Shown here: positions 49,780 through 59,747 of the stretch, piece after piece | How positions within the stretch are numbered: position 1 is the first letter of the stretch | Layout: the number at the start of each line of letters is the position of its first letter | From: Lumnitzera littorea | Taxonomy: Eukaryota; Streptophyta; Magnoliopsida; Myrtales; Combretaceae | NCBI GenBank assembly: GCA_024138015.1 | Contig: JAMXBB010000011.1 | Coordinates: 32,256,047 to 32,320,046 of the forward strand | DNA length: 64,000 bases | Direction: 5' to 3' | The notes under the pieces: model-generated | Told to the model about the DNA's origin: nothing | Database searches by the model: none | The model's input: only the letters and a program-made list of their open reading frames with translations | Made by a program: the position numbers and the translations under genes

Positions 49780-52700
49780 GCCTCAGCAAGGGAATGATCG
49801 GCATCATCACTATTGAGTGTACAAATCAACATATGACAATGTGGGGAGCTCAAGGAGTTCAACCGGCCTTTCTTCGATGTACAATCTCTCGTTATTAGTA
49901 GGTTGCCAAGAGATAATTCTTCAGGAGAGGGATTGGAGGCCTCGGAGACGCGCTCGAGTAATGGGACCGCTGATCGGCAGTGCATCAGTTTCCTAGGATT
50001 GTTGAAGATTTACCCTCAAATCTTGGCCTTCGTCATCATTGAGCACATATGGAGTTAAGTCGGTGACATTGAATGTGGTAGATACACCAAAACCTTCGGG
50101 TAGCTTAATCTTATAGGCATTATCATTAAGGCGCCTCAAGATCCTATAGGGTCCATCCGCTCTAGGTGATAGTTTGTTTATCCTCTTACTAGGGAAGCAT
50201 TATTTGCTAAGATGGATCTAGACAAGGTCCCTAAGAGCATAAATGATTCATTTCCTTCCACAGCTTCCCATTTCCTTCTGTCGAGCCACAATTTTGCTCC
50301 ATTGCTCAGCAATTCTTTGGTGTAACTTATGAAATTCCTCAATACACTGCAGGCCGGATTGATTCTCCCCTTCTATAGACAGATTGTTAACTAAGTCCAA
50401 GGGTAAATTCGAGTTAAGTCCATAAACAACCTCAAATGATGATGTTCCAGTAGAGCTATGAGTTAAGCAATTGCAGGCAAATTCAATGATGGGTAGGCAT
50501 AAATCCCAGTAATGAGAGTTCTTTCCAATAGTAGCACGTAGGAGACTATCGATGGTTCTATTAATTACGTCAGTTAGGTCGTCTGTCTAAAGGTGGCAAG
50601 AGGTACTGAACAAGAGCTTAATGCTGAGTTTCCTCCATAAGGTTTTCCAAAAGAAGCTCATGAATTTCGAATCATGGTCAGACACAATACTTCTCGGTAC
50701 TCCATGTAGTCGCACAATTTCCTATAAAAAGAGGTTAACGATGAATAAAGTATCATTAATCCTGTAGCAGGGAATGAAGTGGCCCATCTTGTTGAACCAA
50801 TCAGCCACTACTATGATTAAATCGTATCTTCTCAGCGTATAGGGAAGGCCAAACATGAAATCCATGCTTATATCGATCCTTGGCCACTTAGGAATTAGCA
50901 TGGGCATGTATTCTCCATAGGGCTCTCTCCTCCCTTTAGCATACTTATACACTTTACATCCCTCAAGTATTCGATACACATCTCTCATCATCTTAGGCCA
51001 GTAAAAATGCTCCTTCAATATCTCAACCATTCTCTTTTCCCCAAAATGACTAGCTAAACCCCCGGCATGAGCTTCTCAAACCAATAGCTCCCTTGCAAAA
51101 CTACTCGGCATGCACATCTACTTGCCTTTCATCAAGAACCCCTTACTCAAGTAGAATCTATCCACAACTCCTCTATCACTGCACTTGGTTACTAAAGTCC
51201 TAAAATGTGAGTCATGCTCATATCAATCAGGTAGAGTGTCAAATCCAAGAACTTTAGCTTGCAACATCGTGATGAGGGTATGACAACTAGAAAGTACATC
51301 AGCCACTGTATTGGTACTTTCCTTCTTATACCTGATGACATAGCAAAAGGTCTCTAGGAACTCAACCCACTTGGCGTGATGCCAAGAAAGCTTCTACTGC
51401 CTACGAAGATGCTTAAGAGATTCATGATCAAAATAGATGATGAATTCTCTCGACAATAGGTAATGCTGCCAATTCTAGAGTGCATAGACAATGGCTTAGA
51501 ACTTCTTGTCGTAAGCTGAGTAATTCAGGGCATCACCTCAAAGTTTTTCACTGAAGTAGGCAATGGGTCGGTTCTCATGCATAAGTATAGCACTAATACC
51601 GATAATAGATGCATCACATTCAACCTTAAAAACCTTCTTGAAATCTGGTAAGGCAAGTCCTGGAGCAGACGTCAACTTACACTTCACATCTTCAAAACTC
51701 CTCTGAGCCTTTTCTGTCCATTTAAACTCAACATTCTTCTTAGTCAATTCAGTCAACAGTGCAGTTATGGAGTTAAAGTTTTGGATAAATCTTCAATAGA
51801 ATGAGGTAAGCCATGGAAGCTCCTAACTTCGGCTGGACTTATCGGCGTAGGCCACTCATTAATAGCCTTGACCTTTTCCTCATCAACGCAAACTCTACTC
51901 CTTGAAACAACATATCCGAGGAATACAATCTTGCACTGACAGAACGCACATTTCTTTAGGTGGCTAAATAATTTCTTGGCACGAAGTATGTTAAACACTA
52001 ATCTCAAATGTTCGATATGAATAAGAAGGTCGGCACTGTAGACTAGAATATTGTCAAAATAAACCACAACGCATTTGCTTATCAACGCTTGAAGCACATG
52101 ATTCATGAGTCGCATAAATGTACTCGATGCGTTAGTTAATCCAAATGGCATAACCATCCACTCGAATAGACTATGCCGAGTCTTAAAGGCTGTTTTCCAT
52201 TCATCTCTCGGTCTCATTCATATTTGATGATAACCAATCTTTAGATCTATTTTTGAAAAGATGTGTGCACCATGTAACTCATCGAGCATGTCATCTAATT
52301 GTAAGATCGAGTATCGATACTTAACAGTAATCTTATTGATGGCACAACTGTCAATGCACATCTTCCATGATCCATCTTTCTTTGGTACTAGCATGATTAG
52401 GACGACACATGGGCTCATGCTCTCTTGGACATATCCGCGATCCACTAACTCATCAACTTTCTTTTTTAGCTCGGCTACCTGTTCGAGATTGAGTCTATTG
52501 GTAGGTCGATTTAGTAGGGTTGCTCTAGCTTGAAGATCGATGCAATACTCAATTCATCTTAAGGGAAGTAATCTTTTTGGCATCTCGGATGGAAATAAGT
52601 TAGCAAATTCCTAAAGTAGTTGTAGCACTTCGATAGGTAAGTTCTCAGCCTCTCTAACCTCTAGGAGTCTCCTAACCAACAGGAGTACATAATCCTCGAG

Positions 52701-54536
52701 TTTAACCTCTTGTGCAAACTAAGCTCAGGAAATCACTAAAGACTTCTACTACAAAGATCTTGCAACCTTTTCCTAGGCTTCTTGCACTTCCTTAAGACTC
52801 ATCGGCATCAATATAACTTTCTTTCTGTCCTTTTGAAACATGTAAGTGTTTCTATACCCATCGTATAACACCCTTAAGTCAAATAGCCATGGTCAGCCAA
52901 GTAACATGTGGGATGTACACATGGGTAGGACGTTACACAACACCTCATCCCTGTACCTATCACCAATAGTAATCGGTACTCTGACTTGCTCGAAAATGTG
53001 TAATCCAACTCTCTCGTTCAACCAATGAATCTTGTATAACTTGAGGTATGGAAGAGTTAGCAATTTCATGGCCTTAACTACCCCTTATACGATAACATTG
53101 GTACAACTTCCTCCATCAATGATCACAGCGCATAGCTTACCATTCACTCGGTAATTTTTATGAAAGAGGTTCTCTCTCTTCTCGTTTAATTAGCCACAAA
53201 AGTACTGAGAGATCGCCAAACAATAAAGCAATACACGACACCGCCCTCAAGGGGTATCTTAGCTCCCAAATCGTCCTCAAATTCTTCTAGCATCTGATCG
53301 TTTACCACTTCTTTCTCTCCTTCATTCACTCTTTCTACTTCAAACTGGGGCTTATCTCCCTTAATGATCATGATTCGGCGGTTTGGACATTGACTAGGCA
53401 CATGTCCATAGCTAAGATACTTAAAACATTTAATTTCTCAGGTTTTTCGTCCTGAGCTCTAACATTAGTCTCTTCGGACCTCAAGTTCCTCGATCTTGCT
53501 CTTACCTCAGCCCTCATCTTGTCAGCTTGACATGTGACCTCGACATTCAACCTCAGATCTATTTGATGCCCTATCACTCCCTGCTCTACTTGGCAGGCCA
53601 TTCTTACTCGGCATCATTGTTCTATTACTCGACATTCGGCTAACTTGGTTCCGCTATTGCCTTTCAACTCTCTAAGCTACACGGATGGTTTCATCCAGAG
53701 TTATGAGGCTTTACAATTCCACAACGTGACCAATCTCAACTTGGAGTCCTAAGATGAACTATGTTATAGTTCAGGTCTCTAGCTTGTCAACATCACATCT
53801 TATCATGAGCAACTAAAACTCTCAGACATAGTCGTCTACAGATCTGTTACCTTGCCTTGAGTCCTGAAGTCGTCGAAAAGTGTCTTGGTCGTATTGTTCG
53901 GGAATGAACCTACTTCTCAAAACTCTCTTCATCTCGTTCCATGTTCAAACTTTACGGTGAGCCCTTAGACGAACATTCTGTAGCTTCTTCCACCGCATTG
54001 CTGCATACCTAAAAAATTCTAATACGGACAGCATCTTCATAATCGTAGAAGTCAAATATCTTTTCGATCTTCTCTTCCCAGTTAAGGTAGTCATCAGCAC
54101 TACCAAACCTGTTGAAGCTCAAAATCTGTACTTTAAGATACTCGGCACCTCTTGACACTCTAAACTCACACTTATCAATCCCATCATACTAGTCTTCTTC
54201 CTCTTCGTACTCTTCCACTTCATCAAACTCTAACCTTCTTCTCGCGACTCTATCGACATGTCGTAGTGGTACTTAGTTTACAGGAAAGGCTTATAGAGCT
54301 CACTCGTTCATCTACCTCCTCAACTTATCTCTCGTTTCTTGACCCCACTCGGTAACTCTTTCACGTAGTCCAGCCTCTAAGACCCTATTTATTGAGATAG
54401 CTAAGTTGGCCACAATAGCAACAAGATCTTGTATTTGCTCATCACTAGTACGTAGCGTTTGTTGGCTAACTCAACCATGACCATAAGCATCACTTTCGAC
54501 ATCATGAATCTCTCCTTGTACACTAAGGTTTGACAT
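49780..54536 (-). pseudogene. M-type gypsy element gag-pol
   Basis: A nearly complete chromovirus-like gypsy polyprotein on the minus strand from the ATG at 54,536 (MSNLSVQGE). Gag zinc knuckle at about 53,370-53,430 reads CFKYLSYGHVPSQCP (second Cys is Tyr). Protease: VIIDGGSCTN, about 53,110. RT: 52,533-51,780 with the catalytic box YFDN in place of YFDD. RNase H: about 51,770-51,250 (FKVECDASIIGI). Integrase: HAGGLASHFGEKRM, C.VY for C..C, DISMDF, VSDHDSKF, and Asp where the catalytic Glu is expected. Tail: NKLSPRADGPYRIL, TTFNVTDLTPYV, GPITRARLR. Many stops, for example just after GYHQI. Lower end approximate. Not functional. Confidence 0.85.
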
Positions 54537-54645
54537 TCTTAGTACAAGCTTTAGCAAAGATGCTTCACTCAAATGCTTTCTATACACAAATATCTCGAAC
54601 AGCAAATACAACAAACTAACACTACACAACTCTCAGTCTCAACCT

Positions 54646-54660
54646 CAACCTCTGATACTA
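54646..54660 (-). other. Primer-binding site of the M-type element
   Basis: The minus strand reads TAGTATCAGAGG, close to the initiator-Met tRNA complement TGGTATCAGAGC, eight bases inside the LTR end at 54,669. Confidence 0.7.
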
Positions 54661-54668
54661 GGAATATA

Positions 54669-55318
54669 TGGTGTGCCTAGGAGCTCAGTTATCACTAGGA
54701 CTTACCTGGGTAAAATTGAACTGAAATGGGTCTTTCGAGATATCGAAGAAAATTAGAGGGAAACGGTCTACAATCTAATAAGAGTAGCTGACGTAAAGCT
54801 GCTTAGAAAATGTGACTCACCAATGAACACAATACGACTTGATACCTCCTATGATATGACACACAAGTTGATGTCAAGGTCCACTTGCCACTAATCTTGA
54901 GCTACTTAACAAGATTAGATAAGAGTATAAGAGGTATGGACTTGGAGAGGATTTTCTCACAAGAATAGAGTATTCAATATTAAGATGTAAGTTATCTTCG
55001 GCTTATAAGAGATAAGGACTATTTATAGTAAGTCTCTAAGGCAGCATTACAAATAAAGAAATTACAAGAAAGTATTTACAAAAGGGGATTCCTAGTACAT
55101 ATGAAAAAGGTAAAACGGACAACAAACCAAAAATGGAAAAGTAGTTAAATGTTAGACGAGGTGGACAAAAGGCAGTGCAACATTAGTCCCGTATGAATAT
55201 TCTCTGAGCACAGTAGGCAAGAAAGGTCAAAATGTTGCAGCACTAAAGGGATTGGGATAAGAGAGATGATGGTATGTTGAGAGAAAACTACTTGGCCATT
55301 TAAGTGAGTCTCTTGTCA
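54669..55318 (-). mobile_element. 5' LTR of the M-type element, shared with a second partial copy
   Basis: The plus-strand left end is TGGTGTGCCTAG; partner of 49,080-49,730 (about 88-90% identical by eye). It is the 5' LTR for the gag-pol at 49,780-54,536 and also the 3' LTR for the integrase tail at 55,319-56,005, so it serves two element copies in tandem. Confidence 0.7.
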
Positions 55319-56005
55319 CTCGACAAGAGATTCTTGGCAGTAGTTGGTCGGAATACTCAGTACAGGGTCCTCAGTAAGGGAATGGTCGGCATCATCACTA
55401 TTGAGTGTACAAATCAATGTATGACAATGTGGGAAGCTCAGGGAGTTCAACCACTTTTCTTTGATGTACAGTCTCTCATCATCAATAGGTTGCCAAGAGA
55501 GAATTCTTCGGGAGAGGGATTAGAGGCCTTAGAGGAACGCTTGAATAATGGGATAGCTGACTGATAGTGCATCAGTTTCCCGGGGTTGTTGAAGATTTAC
55601 CCTCAAATCTTGGCCTTCATCATCATCGGGCACATATGGAGTTACGTCAGCAACATTGAATGTAGTAGATATGCCGAAACCTTTAGGTAGCTCAATCTTG
55701 TAGGCATTATCATTAAGGCGCCTCAGGATCCTATAAGGTCCATCTGCTCTAGGTGATAGTTTGTTCGTCCTCGTGATAGTTTGTTCGTCCTCTTGATAGG
55801 GAAGTGTTCTTTGCTAAGATGGATCCAAACAAAGTCCCCAGGACCATAAATGATTTGTTTCCTTCCACGGCTTCCTACTGTCGAGCCACAGTTTTGGTCA
55901 ATTGCTCCGAAATTCTTTAGTGTAACTTGTGAAATTCCTCGGTTCGCTACAGGCTAAATTGACTCTCCCCTTGTGTAGATAAACTATTAACTATGTCCAA
56001 AGGCG
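55319..56005 (-). pseudogene. Second M-type copy: integrase tail only
   Basis: Minus-strand coding sequence parallel to 49,731-50,410: PLDLVNSLST, then SKEHFPIKRTNKLSPRADGP, RILRRLNDNAYKIELP and TTFNVADVTPYVPDDDE. At 56,005 it is joined abruptly to the RT of element X inside a short shared GCATTC/GAATTT-like stretch. Everything upstream in this copy (gag to integrase core and its 5' LTR) is gone. Confidence 0.8.
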
Positions 56006-58326
56006 AATGCAGTCTTCCACTCATCACCCTCGTGCATTTGAATCTGATGGTATCCAAATTTAAGGTCGATCTTGGAGAACACTCTTGCTATGCTTAATTC
56101 GTGTAGCATGTCATCAAGCCTAGGTATGGGATACCTATACTTGATGGTGATTTAATTGATCATTCAGCTATCCATACACATCTTCCAAGAACTATTTTTC
56201 TTCAGTACTAATAAGGCCAGCATAGCGCAGGGGCTTAGGGACTCACGCATATACCCCTTTTTCAATAGCTTATCTATTTACTTCTACAATTCAGTAGCCT
56301 ATTTAGGATTTAACCTGTAAGCAAGCTTATTTGGCAGTACAGCTCCAAGTTGTAAGTTGATCGCATGCTTGATGCTTCAGATCAGAGGCAGACCTTTTAA
56401 CAGCTCTTTTGGAAACAGGTCGGATAATTCCTCAAGTAAGGTTTTTACCTTAGCAAGCTATTCCCTCTCCTCAAACCTCATCTCTAATAACCTTCAGACT
56501 AGCAAATAGATCAGTGCTTCTAGCTCCATTTCTCTTTTCAATTTGGCTCAGGTCAATACCAAAGCCTCTTTCTTCAAGGTTCGGATAAGCTGGGATTACA
56601 TGACATTTACCTACTCAATAGTCATAGGACTTAACTTCCTCCTTTTGCCTTCATGCTTCACAGAACATGCATTCCTCCTTCTATCATATATGATTACTCG
56701 ATCAAACATCCATGATCGTTCGAGTAGAATGTAGGATGTACTAATGGGTATCACATCATAGAGCATTTCATCTCTATATTTACCAATGCAGATTGGCACG
56801 AATACCTATTTGTTCACCTATAAGGCTCTCTTATTACTAAGCCAATGAAGCTTGTAAGGTCTCAGATAAGGCATGGTTGGCAATTTCAACTACTGGACTA
56901 TAAATGCAAAGACTTCATTGGTGCAACTCCCACTATCAACTATCAAGGTACATAGTGACTCATTTACCTTACACCTAATATAAAAGATATTTTCCCTTTG
57001 TTCGTCTTTGGGTACGGAGCTAACACTCATTATCCTCCTCAACACTAAAGTAGTCGGCAAAAAGTTGCCTTCCTCACTGTAGATAACTTCCTCCTTAGAT
57101 AGTTTAATTTGTCCATCCACTTTTAGCTCCTCTACTTCTTCATCAATACTGTCGATCTCAATAGTCAGCACCTCGCCTCATATTACCATTGTTCGCTTAT
57201 TTAGACACTAAGTGACTATGTGTCCAAATCCTTGGCATTTGAAACACTTAATCTCACTCATCTTCCTCCCTGAACTCTAGCCCTTCTCAAACTTCCTTAA
57301 GGGTTCCTTCTCCTTAGCTTGGGTAATTAGAACGGGTCGGGTCTCAACAACCTTACTTGGTTTCGTTCGCACTGATTTGCTTGGATCAATTCTACTGCTT
57401 CCTAATCAGCCAATAGATGGTTGAAATCTTCCTATTCGGTACCTTTCTATTCTCTAGGTGGCTTGAATTGTGTCATCAAGTGTTCTAATATCTAAGGCTT
57501 CTAGGACATCCCTAATCTCATACTTCAATCCACCGATGAATCGAGATACAGTTAGGTCCTCTAGCTCTACAACTTCACATCAGATCATTAACATTTGGAA
57601 TTCCTTAACATAATTGTCTACACTCAATCCTTCTTGTCTTAGTTCTTGCAATCATTTGAAGGCATCCTATAGATAATCACTCAGCACAAACCTTCTCCAC
57701 ATAACCCTTTTCATTTCATCTCAACTCCTAATCTCTTGTTCTTCTTCCCTTTTTCTGGTGGCTTGCAAGTTCTTCTACCATAAGGTGGCATAACCAATGA
57801 ACTCCAATACAACAAGTCTAACCTTTGCATTATCGGGTACTTCATGGCATTTAAACTGCTTTTTAGTCTTATCTACCTAATTTAGGTAGTCCTTGGCATC
57901 ATACTTCCAAAAAAACTTAGGATACGCATTCTCAATCCTTCAAATCTAAGGGCTCATACATTTCTTTCTTCAAGCTCGTAGTACTCCTCTGCTTTGTTGT
58001 CTCCTTCCACTTCCTCCTCAATCTCCTTAAGTGATAGCCTTCGTCTTGCATCCCTACCGATTCCTTCAGCTTAAGGTAGTTGAGCTAGGGCGTTAATTCG
58101 ACCAAACTGACCATTACCTCACTTGCTGCTCACATTCTCTAGTAGGGCTATTCATAACTCACTGCCTATCTTCTTGGATAGCAATCACCAAATTGGCTAC
58201 CAAGTCGGTAAGCCTATCCAAGTGGTAACCTACTGATTGAGGTGCGAAGCTTCCTTCTTGCCCTTAGCCATTTTGAGTATTGCTTTCTTGGTTTCCCAAA
58301 GTTCCTTGAACACTTAAGTCTGATAT
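56006..58326 (-). pseudogene. Element X gag, protease and start of RT
   Basis: Begins ISDLSVQG at 58,326, parallel to the MSNLSVQG of the M element, but the start codon is ATA instead of ATG. Gag: KFFWKYDAKDYL and YVKEFQMLMI. Zinc knuckle CFKCQGFGHIVT.C with all four ligands (about 57,200-57,255). Protease LIVDSGSCTNE keeps the Asp-Ser-Gly active site (about 56,915-56,950). The pol linker and RT start follow: GYMRESLSPC, YRYPIPRLDDMLHEL, FSKIDLKFGYHQIQMHEGDE. The frame breaks at 56,006 at the fusion with M-type integrase. Multiple stops, several at expected Gln or Trp codons. Confidence 0.8.
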
Positions 58327-58587
58327 TGATGGTTACTTCACAAAAATTAATATCTAATAATGCCACTTGAAAATCAATAACTGATACCCCAATCACCACA
58401 ACAATTACACAACAAATGAACAGTCAACTACATTCTATTTTTATGTATCAAAAACAGGGGAAAATAGAGCACAAAATACTTCTCAACTATTAAACTCCAA
58501 GGTTAACAATAGAACTATTATCACATGAGGGTAGTAACAAACCACTCAAAGAATATAATAGTAGAATCCAGCTTCAAACGTAGTCAA

Positions 58588-58600
58588 GCTCTGATACCAA
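58588..58600 (-). other. Primer-binding site of element X
   Basis: The minus strand reads TTGGTATCAGAGC, an exact initiator-Met tRNA complement, two bases inside the LTR end at 58,603. Confidence 0.85.
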
Positions 58601-58602
58601 GA

Positions 58603-58935
58603 TGATATGAATTCCATGGATGAGCATACGGGCTTGATATCATACGTAACCAAAAAGGTGTGTCCAGGTCGCGAGATGGCTTGAAGAGTGAATGATAGAT
58701 TCCCGTACACCGACAATGGATATAATGCATCAAGGCCTCACATAAGCTCAGGTCACACTTGATATGATACGCAAGTATGGCCAAAGGTCACTCGCTATTA
58801 GTCCACACTCAATGGATTAAATAAGAGTAGCTCAAAAGTAAGCAAAAGAACACTTAGCTTAAGCGGGAGTAAAAGTTTAGTGTATTCTCTATGTGTGTAT
58901 GTGTATGTGTGTGTATGTGTTTTTTCTTTTCTTTT

Positions 58936-58979
<44 letters not shown>

Positions 58980-59595
58980 GACCATTACATTATACAAGTA
59001 TTTATAGTACCCAGTTAGGGTAATACCTAAATTATAGAAAATTACATAAATGGATCCTTAGTTGCTAAGAAAAATTATAATAATTTACAGGGAAAACATG
59101 AAATCATGCAAAAGGAATATTTACTGTCAGAAAGGATAGTATGAATGTCAAAAAGGATGGTACATACACGTTTTACTATATGGTCCTAAAAACACTACAA
59201 GCTAAGCAAGGGTAGATCTCGATCAAGTGAATTTGACGTCAATAGTTTAGTAGCTCAGACAATTAAGGTTGGACTAAGGTTAGTTCAAGGGCAACTCATT
59301 TTTTGGGTTAGCCTTGAATGGTCGACTCCAAGCTACTATTAGCTTAGCCTCGTTACTATAGAGATGGTTGTATTCAGATTTGGCGTTTAGACTAGTATAT
59401 AGTGAAGGGGTCGGTTCAGTACATTGGCTGGTCACCTTGGCAACTTCTTGGATGGTGTAGAGAGCAAAGTAGCTCAACAAATCGGATAGGGGTAAACACT
59501 GCTCTTCGGTGCTTAACTTACCTTGAACAGCTTAGCGAACTACTTAAGAAAGCTCTCAGGCTCAAGAGCATGTGATCGGCTCTTGATCCCTATCA
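58603..59595 (-). mobile_element. 5' LTR of element X
   Basis: 993 bases, partner of 43,903-44,860. TATA box CTATAAATAC on the minus strand near 58,995-59,005. The homologous microsatellite is here expanded: GTGTATGTGT units at about 58,893-58,920 and a T run of about 39 at 58,939-58,977. Confidence 0.85.
58939..58977. repeat. Long T run in the LTR of element X
   Basis: About 39 consecutive T; the partner LTR has about 17 at the same place (44,228-44,244). Confidence 0.85.
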
Positions 59596-59747
59596 CCTCC
59601 AATCCAAGGTATAAAACACTATATTAATATACAGCCAAATGCAACCCTACCAAACCGACTTGCTTACAAAATGAATCTTGAGCAAGCTACCAAGTTGAAA
59701 GAGCAAGTGGATGACCTAATAGAGCGAGGTTATATGAGGGAGAGCAT
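59596..59747 (+). pseudogene. Element Z RT, first fragment
   Basis: Continues the pol of Z after element X: NATLPNRLAYKMNLEQATKL, then QVDDLIERGYMRES, the entry to gypsy RT. It ends at solo LTR D and continues at 62,529. Confidence 0.8.

Larger units (their letters stand above)
43903..59595 (-). mobile_element. Gypsy element X, full-length with nested insertions
   Basis: The two LTRs are 43,903-44,860 (3') and 58,603-59,595 (5'), both TGATA...TATCA on the plus strand. The flanks are CCTCA and CCTCC, a target-site duplication with one change. It lies inside the pol of Z: Z coding stops at 43,902 and continues at 59,596. Minus-strand order is 5' LTR, PBS, gag, protease, start of RT, M-type insert, RNase H, solo LTR C, integrase, PPT, 3' LTR. 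The two LTRs differ clearly (about 80-85% identical by eye), so it is old. Confidence 0.85.
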
